From Segatella hominis (lineage in GTDB: Bacteria > Bacteroidota > Bacteroidia > Bacteroidales > Bacteroidaceae): a stretch of DNA of 64,000 nucleotides. Both the position numbers and the translations under genes were made by a program. Location: contig NZ_CP137559.1 of assembly GCF_019249725.2 (NCBI RefSeq), positions 973,501 through 1,037,500 of the forward strand, given 5' to 3'. Under the pieces are notes generated by a model that did no database searches, had not been told where the DNA came from, and saw only the letters and a list, made by a program, of their open reading frames with translations. Each line of letters opens with the position of its first letter. Position 1 is the first letter of the stretch. Positions 53,462 through 61,916 of the stretch are shown one piece after another.

Positions 53462-53524
53462 TCCGGATGCAATGGATTTTATTTCTGGATGCAATGGTTT
53501 TAATTTTCGGATGATCTTAAAGCT
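53462..53524. repeat. 22-bp tandem repeats between yigZ and truA
   Basis: Units at 53462, 53484 and 53506 share TyCGGATGcaATGGaTTTtATT. They lie in the gap between two converging genes and touch the truA stop codon. Confidence 0.7.
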
Positions 53525-54326
53525 ATAATTCCGGATAGCTTACATCTTCTAAGAAAAGAGCATTGCCTGGCATACTCTCGCCGGCATCACTTCTTGTTCC
53601 CTGATGCAAAATTTCAAGAAATTGATTCATGCTTATTTTTCCACGGCCTACATCAATCAATGTTCCTACCACAGCTCTCACCATGTTGCGAAGGAAACGG
53701 TTGGCTGTTATTTCAAAATACCAGGATGTAGGGGAGGTCTGCACCCATTTCGCTTCTGTAACATGACAAATGGTAGTCTTGTTGTCACCACCAGCCTTGC
53801 AGAATGCTGCATAGTCTTCATGCTGAAGGAAATACTTGGCTGCTTCATTCATTTTATTAAAATCCAATGGATAATTAATTTGGAGAGAGAAATGACGTTC
53901 AAATGGATCCTTTCGCGTATGTATATAATAATGGTAGGTGCGGGAGGTGGCGGAGAAACGGGCATGCATGTCATCTGCAACAGGGAAAACATCCCATACA
54001 GATATATCTCTTGGGAGAATTCGATTCAGGCGATAAACCATCTGGTCGCAGGAAATGGGAAGAAGTTCCTTTTTCGCAGACATGTCTTTTTCTTCGTCAG
54101 AAGATAATGCTGCCTGATCTTTAAGTTCCCAATCAAAATGAGCTGCCATTTTTCTGGCATGAACTCCTGTGTCTGTACGTCCGGCACCTACAACTTCAAT
54201 TTCTTTTCGGAGTAAAATAGACAACGCTCGTTGCAACTCTTGCTGCACCGTATTTGCATTAGGCTGAATTTGCCATCCATGATAGTTTGTACCATCATAA
54301 CTAAAGGTAATAAAGTATCTACTCAT
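53523..54326 (-). CDS. truA: tRNA pseudouridine synthase A
   Basis: 267 residues from the ATG at 54326 (MSRYFITFSYDGTNYHGW). The catalytic Asp52 is in GRTDTGVHA; other conserved parts are YHYYIHTRKDPF and RFLRNMVRAVVG. It makes pseudouridine 38-40 in tRNA anticodon stems. A short family-specific insert (KDQAALSSDEEKDMSAKKE, about 71-89) is present. A TAATTTTG element sits just 6 bases upstream of the ATG. Confidence 0.96.
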   Translation of the reverse strand: MSRYFITFSYDGTNYHGWQIQPNANTVQQELQRALSILLRKEIEVVGAGRTDTGVHARKMAAHFDWELKDQAALSSDEEKDMSAKKELLPISCDQMVYRLNRILPRDISVWDVFPVADDMHARFSATSRTYHYYIHTRKDPFERHFSLQINYPLDFNKMNEAAKYFLQHEDYAAFCKAGGDNKTTICHVTEAKWVQTSPTSWYFEITANRFLRNMVRAVVGTLIDVGRGKISMNQFLEILHQGTRSDAGESMPGNALFLEDVSYPEL

Positions 54327-54331
54327 AGCTG

Positions 54332-54339
54332 CAAAATTA
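54332..54339 (-). promoter_or_regulatory. -7 element upstream of truA
   Basis: TAATTTTG on the minus strand, 5 bases before the truA ATG, which would leave almost no leader. The -33 element is not found. Confidence 0.4.
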
Positions 54340-54420
54340 CGAAAAATATGCGATATATGCGATAATAATACCAAATTTTTTCAATTTTGATACAATTTTG
54401 AAAGAAAAATGGCAATTTGT

Positions 54421-54451
54421 TTTGCAATTTGGCAATAAATTTGTAATTTTG
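54421..54451 (+). promoter_or_regulatory. Promoter of dapA
   Basis: TTTG at 54421-54424, 19-bp spacer, TAATTTTG at 54444-54451. Confidence 0.75.
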
Positions 54452-54474
54452 CGATTAATTTTGTAAAATTGATT

Positions 54475-55362
54475 ATGGCACAGAATATTTTTAGAGGGTT
54501 AGGTATAGCTCTCATTACTCCATTTAAGACCGATGGTTCGGTAGATTACCAGGCTCTGAAGAGATTGGTAGAGTTTCAAATTGACAATGGTGCAGATTTC
54601 CTTTGCATCCTTGCTACAACTGGTGAGGCGCCTTGTCTTACTAAAGATGAGAAAGATAAAATCACAGAACTTGTCAAAGAGGTCAATCATGGTCGTGTCA
54701 AGATTTTGAAATATTGCGGTGGTAATAATACTGCTGCTGTAGTAGATGAAATCAAGAATACTGATTGGAGTGGTATTGATGGTATCCTCAGTATTTGTCC
54801 TTATTATAATAAGCCTTCTCAGGAGGGACTTTATCAGCATTTTAAGGCAATCGCTGAAGTTAGTCCTCTGCCTATCGTATTATATAATGTACCAGGTAGA
54901 ACAGGTGTTAACATGAAACCTGAAACAACTTGTCGCATCGCCCGCGATTTCCCTAATATTGTAGCAATCAAGGAAGCAAGTGGCAGCTTGGAACAGGTAG
55001 ATGAGATTATCAAGAACAAACCTGATAATTTTGATGTTATCAGTGGTGATGATGCATTGACTTTCTCTATGGTAGCCAGTGGTGCAGCAGGTGTGATTTC
55101 AGTTATTGGTAATGCTCTTCCTAAAGCATTCAGCCGTATGATCCGCTTGGAGTTCCGTGGTGAATATGAGCCAGCACGTAAGATTCATCATGCATTTACA
55201 GAGCTTTATAGCTTGCTTTTTGTAGATGGTAACCCTGCTGGTGTAAAGGCTTTGCTCAATGATATGGGTTTCATAGAAAATGAACTTAGATTGCCTCTTG
55301 TTCCAACAAGAATTGCAACTAAGCAGAAGATGAGCGATATCATCAAGGACTTGCGTTTCTGA
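54475..55362 (+). CDS. dapA: 4-hydroxy-tetrahydrodipicolinate synthase
   Basis: 295 residues, full length. Schiff-base Lys about 166 in VAIKEASG, the threonine pair in ATTGEAPCLT, Tyr in VLYNVPGRTG. It makes the first committed intermediate of lysine and diaminopimelate. The ATG at 54475 (MAQNIFRG) is used; a TTG two codons upstream is less likely. No lysine riboswitch is visible in the 24-base leader. The next gene, an AraC regulator, starts 76 bases later. Confidence 0.97.
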   Translation: MAQNIFRGLGIALITPFKTDGSVDYQALKRLVEFQIDNGADFLCILATTGEAPCLTKDEKDKITELVKEVNHGRVKILKYCGGNNTAAVVDEIKNTDWSGIDGILSICPYYNKPSQEGLYQHFKAIAEVSPLPIVLYNVPGRTGVNMKPETTCRIARDFPNIVAIKEASGSLEQVDEIIKNKPDNFDVISGDDALTFSMVASGAAGVISVIGNALPKAFSRMIRLEFRGEYEPARKIHHAFTELYSLLFVDGNPAGVKALLNDMGFIENELRLPLVPTRIATKQKMSDIIKDLRF

Positions 55363-55438
55363 TGACATTAGCTTTGATTTTGCTCATTTTCCGAAATATT
55401 GCCACTGAATTATTCTGAATTTCACTAATAGCTACTTT

Positions 55439-56326
55439 ATGTCAGACGATAGAAGAATCATACATGAAATTACTCCGTTGATGGGAAAAGATGTTTTATA
55501 CATTGCAGACCGTCATAAAAAGGAGTTTACTTATCCTATTCACAATCACTCTGTGTTTGAACTCAATTTTGTGGAGAATGCTAAAGGTGTCCGACGCATA
55601 GTGGGTGACTCGCAGGAAATTATCGGTGATTATGATTTGTGTTTGATTACTTCTCCTGACCTTGAACATGTATGGGAACAGAATGATTGTCGCAGCGAGG
55701 ATATCAGAGAGATTACAATACAATTTGACTTCAGTATGGGTACCGAAACGCTCTTTGGCAGAAATCCGTATTCAAGTATTACAAGAATGATGCAGGAAGC
55801 CAAGAAAGGACTTGTGTTTCCGATGAAAGCCATTATGAAAGTATATGGATTGTTGGATACTTTGAGTTCTGTCAAAGATGGCTTTTATGCCGTTCAGCAG
55901 TTTCTGACTATATTGTATGAACTTTCACGGTGTGATGGTGCTAAGACTTTAGCTTCTACCAGTTATGCGAAGGTTACTGTGGAGGATGACAGTAGAAGAA
56001 TTCTGAAGGTAAAGAATTATATCTCTAAGAATTATATGGATGAACTGAGACTGCCAGAGCTTGCAAGCATGGCTGGCATGAGTCCAAGTGCATTCAGTAG
56101 ATTCTTTAAGTTGCACACTGGAAGAAATATCAGTGAATATATTATTGATCTGAGGTTGGGTTATGCAGCACGAATGCTGGTAGATACTGCAAAATCTATC
56201 AGTGAAATCGGATTTGATTGCGGATTTAATAATCTGAGTAACTTCAATCGTATTTTCAAGAAGAAAAAAGGATGCTCACCAAGTGAATTCCGTGAAAATT
56301 ATCACAAGACTCGTATTATTGTGTAG
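55439..56326 (+). CDS. AraC-family transcription regulator
   Basis: 295 residues. N-terminal cupin-like ligand domain (FTYPIHNHSVFELNFVENAK) and C-terminal double helix-turn-helix (LPELASMAGMSPSAFSRFFK, then ISEIGFDCGFNNLSNFNRIF). It lies between dapA and uxaC; control of uronate use is a reasonable guess from position, not shown. A terminator follows. Confidence 0.9.
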   Translation: MSDDRRIIHEITPLMGKDVLYIADRHKKEFTYPIHNHSVFELNFVENAKGVRRIVGDSQEIIGDYDLCLITSPDLEHVWEQNDCRSEDIREITIQFDFSMGTETLFGRNPYSSITRMMQEAKKGLVFPMKAIMKVYGLLDTLSSVKDGFYAVQQFLTILYELSRCDGAKTLASTSYAKVTVEDDSRRILKVKNYISKNYMDELRLPELASMAGMSPSAFSRFFKLHTGRNISEYIIDLRLGYAARMLVDTAKSISEIGFDCGFNNLSNFNRIFKKKKGCSPSEFRENYHKTRIIV

Positions 56327-56440
56327 TCTGTCTAGTGAATGGACTGTATGAATAGTGTTTTCTTCTGATGAATTTATGGCCTATGGCATAAATGCCTGTT
56401 ATAAATATTAAGAATTGAAGAGAATTAAAAATCCAAAAAC

Positions 56441-56490
56441 AAATAAATCTTCCATGTATGACTACTTGGGAGATTTATTTTGTTCTTTTT
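56441..56490 (+). terminator. Terminator of the AraC-family gene
   Basis: AAATAAATCTTCC (56441-56453) pairs with GGGAGATTTATTT (56468-56480), one G-U pair, T-rich after. The rest of the 318-bp gap to uxaC contains the uxaC promoter. Confidence 0.75.
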
Positions 56491-56543
56491 TACCTTTTCC
56501 GCAATCGTTTAAGTAAAAATCTGATTAAAAATTCTATTATTAT

Positions 56544-56574
56544 TTTGTTTTACCGAAAATTTGAGTTATTTTTG
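56544..56574 (+). promoter_or_regulatory. Promoter of uxaC
   Basis: TTTG at 56544-56547, 19-bp spacer, TATTTTTG at 56567-56574. Confidence 0.75.
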
Positions 56575-56644
56575 CAAAGAAAATAGTTAATGGAATTCCC
56601 AAAAGGTTTTTCAAAAGCAAAATATTTAAAACTACTATACAATT

Positions 56645-58048
56645 ATGAAGCAATTTATGGATGAAAATTTCTTGCTCGACACTAAGACTGCGCAGGATCT
56701 TTTCCACAATCATGCGGCTAAAATGCCAATTATTGACTATCACTGCCATCTTATTCCTGAGATGGTAGCTAATGATCACAAGTTTAAGAGTATTACTGAA
56801 CTTTGGCTCGGTGGTGACCACTACAAGTGGCGTGCAATGAGAACTAATGGTGTAGATGAGCGTTTCTGCACTGGTACCGATACAAGCGATTGGGAGAAGT
56901 TCGAGAAGTGGGCTGAAACTGTTCCTTATACATTCCGCAACCCATTGTATCATTGGACTCATCTCGAGCTTAAGACAGCTTTCGGTATTGACAAACAGTT
57001 GAACCCTAAGACCGCTCGTGAGATCTTTGATGAGTGTAACGAGAAATTGCAGTTGCCTGAGTTCAGTGCACGCGGTTTGATGCGCCATTATCATGTAGAG
57101 TGTGTTTGTACAACAGACGATCCAATTGATGATCTCCGTTACCACAAGCAGACCCGTGAGAGTGGTTTCGAAATTAAGATGATTCCTGCTTGGCGTCCTG
57201 ACAAGGCTATGAATATCGAGAAGCCTGATTTCGCTGAGTATATGAATAAGTTGGGTGAAGTTGCAGGTGTTACTATCTCAACATTCCAGGATATGGTTGA
57301 TGCTCTTCAGAAGCGCCACGATTTCTTCACAGAGAATGGCTGTAAGTTGAGCGACCATGGTATTGAGGAATTCTATGACGAGGCATATACTGATTCTCAG
57401 ATTGAGACTATCTTTGAAAAGGCTATGCGTGGTCAGCAGTTGTCAGTTATTGAGGTTCGTCAGTACAAGCATGCTTTCTTGAGAATTTGTGCTGAGATGG
57501 ATCATGCTGCTGATTGGACTCAGCAGTATCACTATGGTGCCATCCGCGACAATAACACATTGATGTACAATAAGTTGGGCGCAGATACAGGTTTTGATTC
57601 TATTGGTGAGTTTACTACAGCTCGTGCTATGAGTAATTTCTTGAATGAATTGAACGTAGAGGGTAAGTTGACTCGTACAATCCTTTATTGCTTGAACCCA
57701 TGTGCCAATGAGGTAATCGCTACTATGCTTGGTAATTTCCAGGATGGTTCTTGCCCAGGTAAGATTCAGTTTGGTTCTGGCTGGTGGTTCAATGATCAGC
57801 TCGATGGTATGACACGTCAGATGAATGCATTGTCTGTGCTCGGTCTTTTGAGCCGTTTCGTCGGTATGTTGACCGACTCTCGTTCATTCTTGAGCTATCC
57901 ACGTCATGAGTATTTCCGTCGTTTGCTTTGCAACCTCCTCGGTAATGATGTAGAGAAGGGTTTGCTTCCTAACGATATGGAGAGTCTCTCTCGCATGGTT
58001 GAAGATATCTCTTACAACAATGCCCGCAACTACTTCAAGTTCTATTAA
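56645..58048 (+). CDS. uxaC: Glucuronate isomerase
   Basis: 467 residues, full length. The metal-binding start IIDYHCHLIPEM and the segments CTTDDPIDDLRYH, MIPAWRPDKAMNI and GSGWWFNDQLDGM are typical. It converts glucuronate to fructuronate and galacturonate to tagaturonate in pectin and glucuronide use. It is transcribed alone; no other uronate genes are in the window. A terminator follows at once. Confidence 0.97.
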   Translation: MKQFMDENFLLDTKTAQDLFHNHAAKMPIIDYHCHLIPEMVANDHKFKSITELWLGGDHYKWRAMRTNGVDERFCTGTDTSDWEKFEKWAETVPYTFRNPLYHWTHLELKTAFGIDKQLNPKTAREIFDECNEKLQLPEFSARGLMRHYHVECVCTTDDPIDDLRYHKQTRESGFEIKMIPAWRPDKAMNIEKPDFAEYMNKLGEVAGVTISTFQDMVDALQKRHDFFTENGCKLSDHGIEEFYDEAYTDSQIETIFEKAMRGQQLSVIEVRQYKHAFLRICAEMDHAADWTQQYHYGAIRDNNTLMYNKLGADTGFDSIGEFTTARAMSNFLNELNVEGKLTRTILYCLNPCANEVIATMLGNFQDGSCPGKIQFGSGWWFNDQLDGMTRQMNALSVLGLLSRFVGMLTDSRSFLSYPRHEYFRRLLCNLLGNDVEKGLLPNDMESLSRMVEDISYNNARNYFKFY

Positions 58049-58077
58049 TTGTAGAGCTGAATAGCAATTATACTAAG

Positions 58078-58128
58078 ACAAATCCCTTTACGGCATCTGA
58101 TGATGTTGTGGAGGGATTTGTTGGTTAA
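58078..58128 (+). terminator. Terminator of uxaC
   Basis: ACAAATCCCT (58078-58087) pairs with AGGGATTTGT (58112-58121). It covers an in-frame ATG at 58100 of the next frame, which supports the later start of that gene. Confidence 0.7.
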
Positions 58129-58147
58129 TAACAGAAAACTTTTGATT

Positions 58148-59467
58148 ATGGGGGTAATAGACAGAATACTACGATATTACGAAGATCTCAGAGAATTTAA
58201 TTCTTCTAATATCAAGGATTTCCGAGGCAGAGTAAAGTCTTGGATAAAGATGGGTATGCTTGCCGGACGTATCTTCTATGTAAAGGATATGTGGGCCAGA
58301 GATGTGGCAGCATTGACTTTTGCCTCCTTCATGGCTTTGATTCCTTTTATGGCGATGATGTTTGTCATTGCCAGAGGTTTTGGATATGCATCCTTATTGG
58401 AATCCTGGCTTTCTACTACTTTTGAGGCACAACCGGTTGTGGCTCAAACTATCGTAAATTTCGTACATAATTATATCGAGAATACCCAGAGCAACTATAT
58501 CATCGGTACGGGTATCGTGATGTTTCTCTATACGATCATCTCTCTGATGCAGAAAATAGAACTTACGTTTGATGACATCTGGCATACGGGTGAACGTTCA
58601 TGGAAACAGATTTTTACGGAATATCCTACCATTCTGTTTGGGTTAAGTCTCATGATACTTTTTGCTTCGAGTATTAATGTATGGACGGTGAATATGGTAG
58701 ATAATGTCGATAAGATAGCTGATATAGGAGAAACAATTCCTTCGTTTATCCTCCATTTGGCTGCATTCGTTCCGATGTTTCTGTTCTTTGTGTTCTGCTA
58801 TTGTGTTATTCCGAATACCTATATCAGACTTCGCAGTACTCTTGTACCTTCTTTTCTGGCTGGTATCTGTATGACAGCATTGCAGTATGGCTATATTTAT
58901 TTGCAAGTATTCCTTTCCAGCTATAATGTCATTTATGGTTCTTTGGCTGCCATTCCACTTTTTCTGTTATGGCTTCAGATTTCTTGGGCAATAGTGGTAT
59001 TTGGTGCTTTGCTTTGTCATACGAATCAAAACATACATTATTATGATGGAGACCTCAGATATGATCGTCTTAAATTAGTGCAGCGTATCAAGGTTTGCGG
59101 AATGGTTATGCATTTGGTATGCAAGCAGTTTAATAATGGAGAACAGGCTTATACTCCTAAGCAGATTCATGATTTAACAGAAATACCGCAACAGATAGTC
59201 AATCAGGCAGTAAGAGAACTTTTGCATGCTAAATTACTGGTAGAGATTAGAAGCGAAAAAAAAGGTTGTTTTGAAGAATCTGTTGTCTTGCATCCGATAG
59301 AGAAGATAGATCATCTGACTTATGGGGTGATGATAGAACGCCTCTTTAACTATGGTGAGGAAATTTCTGGTTTTTCAGAAATAGAAAAAGAATTGAAATT
59401 GTGGAAAAATATCGATATCGTAAATCAGAAATTCGTAGATAACGGTAAGCAGATATTATTTATTTAG
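58148..59467 (+). CDS. YihY/BrkB family inner-membrane protein
   Basis: 439 residues from the ATG at 58148 (MGVIDRILRYYEDL). The six-helix YihY domain covers about 45-300: ARDVAALTFASFMALIPFMA, then IYGSLAAIPLFLLWLQISW. The C-terminal 120 residues form a soluble winged-helix-like region (YTPKQIHDLTEIPQQIVNQA). The family was once called ribonuclease BN in error; the function is unknown. The 17-bp terminator stem after it is shared with the convergent rho gene. Confidence 0.88.
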   Translation: MGVIDRILRYYEDLREFNSSNIKDFRGRVKSWIKMGMLAGRIFYVKDMWARDVAALTFASFMALIPFMAMMFVIARGFGYASLLESWLSTTFEAQPVVAQTIVNFVHNYIENTQSNYIIGTGIVMFLYTIISLMQKIELTFDDIWHTGERSWKQIFTEYPTILFGLSLMILFASSINVWTVNMVDNVDKIADIGETIPSFILHLAAFVPMFLFFVFCYCVIPNTYIRLRSTLVPSFLAGICMTALQYGYIYLQVFLSSYNVIYGSLAAIPLFLLWLQISWAIVVFGALLCHTNQNIHYYDGDLRYDRLKLVQRIKVCGMVMHLVCKQFNNGEQAYTPKQIHDLTEIPQQIVNQAVRELLHAKLLVEIRSEKKGCFEESVVLHPIEKIDHLTYGVMIERLFNYGEEISGFSEIEKELKLWKNIDIVNQKFVDNGKQILFI

Positions 59468-59473
59468 AAAAAT

Positions 59474-59518
59474 ATAAACGGTCATTTGTAACATCAGTTT
59501 GTACAAATGACCGTTTAT
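59474..59518. terminator. Shared bidirectional terminator of yihY-like gene and rho
   Basis: ATAAACGGTCATTTGTA (59474-59490) pairs perfectly with TACAAATGACCGTTTAT (59502-59518). Confidence 0.9.
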
Positions 59519-59565
59519 TATTTATGTTCTCCTAAATTATAAATAGGATAACTTTATTTTCATTC

Positions 59566-61761
59566 TTATGAGTTCATAGAGAGTAAGAACTCATCATTAT
59601 TTCTTGTATGCTGCATGCTATTGTGGATGGTATTCATAGCCTCAATTGGGTTCATGTCTGAAATGTACTTGCGCAGAATCCACATACGGTCGAGGGTAAT
59701 CTTATCCTGCAAGAGATCATCACGACGTGTAGATGAAGCAACCAGATTGACAGCAGGGAAGATACGTTTGTTGCTGAGAGAACGATCCAACTGCAACTCC
59801 ATATTACCCGTACCCTTGAATTCCTCAAAGATAACTTCATCCATCTTGCTACCTGTATCAATCAGAGCTGTAGCAATAATCGTCAGCGATCCACCTCCCT
59901 CAATATTTCTGGCAGCACCAAAGAAACGTTTTGGTTTCTGTAGAGCATTGGCATCCACACCACCAGTAAGAACCTTACCAGAAGCTGGTGCAACAGTATT
60001 GTAAGCACGAGCTAATCGTGTAATAGAATCAAGGAAGATGACAACGTCGTGGCCGCATTCTACCATTCTCTTTGCTTTTTCCAAGACGATACCTGCAATT
60101 TTCACGTGGCGCTCTGCCGGTTCATCAAATGTAGATGCAATTACTTCTGCATTTACAGTACGAGCCATATCAGTAACCTCCTCTGGACGTTCGTCGATGA
60201 GAAGCATCATCAGATAAGCCTCCGGATGGTTGGCAGCAATCGCATTTGCAATATCCTTCATCAAAATAGTCTTACCCGTTTTAGGCTGAGCTACAATCAA
60301 AGCACGCTGACCCTTACCGATTGGCGAGAACAAATCTACAATTCTTGTGCTGAGATTGGTGGTCGAGCGATTTCCACAGAGAGAGAATTTCTCGTTAGGG
60401 AAGAGTGGAGTAAGATGCTCGAATGGAACTCTGTCTCTAATTTCTGATGGCTCACGACCATTAATCTTGACAACAGAAGTTAATGGGAAATACTTCTCAC
60501 CTTCATGAGGTGGGCGTACCTTACAGAGAACAACATCGCCAGTTTTGAGACCATATCGCTTGATAAAGTTGGAAGCAACATATACATCGTCAGGAGAAGA
60601 TAAATAATTATAGTCACTACTGCGAAGGAATCCGTAACCGTCAGGCATTACTTCGAGAACACCATTGGATGTAATGATGTCACTGAAATCATATAATGGT
60701 TCTTGTTCCTGTTCTTCCTGTGCATCCGACAGAACAGCTTGGTTTTGTTGGTTTGCTGCCGCAGAATTCATCGGTCTGTCAAATATGTCGAAAGATGGCA
60801 AAGCAGACTGATCTTCAATAGGTAAATCAACTACAGGGATGAAATCTGTCCCATCACCTGGATCGTTTTCCCAGACTTGTACATAGCCATTATTTGGTGT
60901 CTGAACTGTTGCATTCTGCTGGTATACTTCTTCCTCATTTTGAGCATTCATCTTAGCCTGCAACTGTGCAAACAATTCATTATTCTGACCATTTGTTTCT
61001 TTTGAATGATCGAAAACTTGCTCAGGAATTAAGTTATCAGTACCACTTAAAGAAGAATCGGAAGTAGTAGTAGAATCATTCTCTGCAACTGTATTTCCTT
61101 CATTCTTACTTTCTTCAGTATTGTCCATGCCAGCATTACTTTCTGAAACCTTATTTTCTGCAGATAATGCATTAGCAGGCAGTTCTTTCTGGGCATTCTC
61201 GTTTTCAGAAGAGTTCATTTCGGTGTTAATGGTATCATGGGTAGCCAACTTAGCTTCGTGCAGTTTTTTAAGCGCAGCAGCTTTCGCTATAGCAATAGCT
61301 TCCAATTCAGCCTTGCTTTTTCTACCACGATGCTTTGGAAAGTCAATAACAGGTTCCTCTGGGGAATTTGTTGATTGATCACTAACTTCTGTATTTTTGT
61401 TTTCTTGTGGTTCAGTATTTGAGTTTGCTGGTTCAGAAACCGACTGTGTTCCTTCTTGAGTTTTATCAGACTCATTAAATAATTTAGGTTCCTCGTGTGC
61501 AGAAGGACCTGTAGCTTGATTTTTCATCACGTCAAAGTTTTCACCGTCTTTTCCCTTGACAGTGTAAACCTTATCTTCTGTTTTGGCAATGCGAGCTCTC
61601 TTTCTTTTTACTGGTTGAGGCGCTGTTTCTGCCTGAGCGTCAAGGATGGCATAGATGATAGTCTCCTTGTTGTCGCTTGATTTAATCTTTGCGCCAATTT
61701 GCTTAGCAATGTCCTTCAATGTTGCGACATTCCTAGAAGTTAATTCGTCTTTGCTATACAT
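59566..61761 (-). CDS. rho: Transcription termination factor Rho with long disordered insert
   Basis: 731 residues against about 420 in E. coli. N-terminal SAP-like helix domain about 1-45 ([15 protein letters not shown]), a disordered Ser/Asn/Glu/Gln-rich insert about 60-350, the cold-shock-like RNA-binding domain ([20 protein letters not shown]), then the RecA-like ATPase with AQPKTGKT (about 490), the Walker [17 protein letters not shown] and the Q-loop area TGGVDANAL. In Bacteroides thetaiotaomicron the insert drives phase separation and gut fitness. The leader carries a terminator-like hairpin. Confidence 0.97.
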   Translation of the reverse strand: MYSKDELTSRNVATLKDIAKQIGAKIKSSDNKETIIYAILDAQAETAPQPVKRKRARIAKTEDKVYTVKGKDGENFDVMKNQATGPSAHEEPKLFNESDKTQEGTQSVSEPANSNTEPQENKNTEVSDQSTNSPEEPVIDFPKHRGRKSKAELEAIAIAKAAALKKLHEAKLATHDTINTEMNSSENENAQKELPANALSAENKVSESNAGMDNTEESKNEGNTVAENDSTTTSDSSLSGTDNLIPEQVFDHSKETNGQNNELFAQLQAKMNAQNEEEVYQQNATVQTPNNGYVQVWENDPGDGTDFIPVVDLPIEDQSALPSFDIFDRPMNSAAANQQNQAVLSDAQEEQEQEPLYDFSDIITSNGVLEVMPDGYGFLRSSDYNYLSSPDDVYVASNFIKRYGLKTGDVVLCKVRPPHEGEKYFPLTSVVKINGREPSEIRDRVPFEHLTPLFPNEKFSLCGNRSTTNLSTRIVDLFSPIGKGQRALIVAQPKTGKTILMKDIANAIAANHPEAYLMMLLIDERPEEVTDMARTVNAEVIASTFDEPAERHVKIAGIVLEKAKRMVECGHDVVIFLDSITRLARAYNTVAPASGKVLTGGVDANALQKPKRFFGAARNIEGGGSLTIIATALIDTGSKMDEVIFEEFKGTGNMELQLDRSLSNKRIFPAVNLVASSTRRDDLLQDKITLDRMWILRKYISDMNPIEAMNTIHNSMQHTRNNDEFLLSMNS

Positions 61762-61805
61762 TATTTATAATAGTTATATTGTATATGATTCTTGATAGTA
61801 TAAAA

Positions 61806-61830
61806 AGGTGTTTCAAGAGGAGAAACACCT
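61806..61830 (-). promoter_or_regulatory. Terminator-like hairpin in the rho leader
   Basis: Minus strand: AGGTGTTTC (61830-61822), 7-base loop, GAAACACCT (61814-61806), then TTTTTA. It lies between the rho promoter and the rho ATG (45 bases upstream of it), the place of an attenuator. Confidence 0.65.
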
Positions 61831-61849
61831 ATCGTACAAATTCCGAGTG

Positions 61850-61881
61850 CAAAGATAATTAAAAAAATCGTTTCTGCCAAA
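61850..61881 (-). promoter_or_regulatory. Promoter of rho
   Basis: Minus strand: TTTG at 61881-61878, 20-bp spacer, TATCTTTG at 61857-61850. Confidence 0.75.
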
Positions 61882-61890
61882 TTTTTTTTG

Positions 61891-61898
61891 TATCTTTG
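61891..61898 (+). promoter_or_regulatory. -7 element of the Uup-like gene
   Basis: TATCTTTG, 18 bases before the ATG at 61917. The region overlaps the divergent rho promoter. Confidence 0.5.
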
Positions 61899-61916
61899 CA
61901 CAAAATTTCAATAAAA

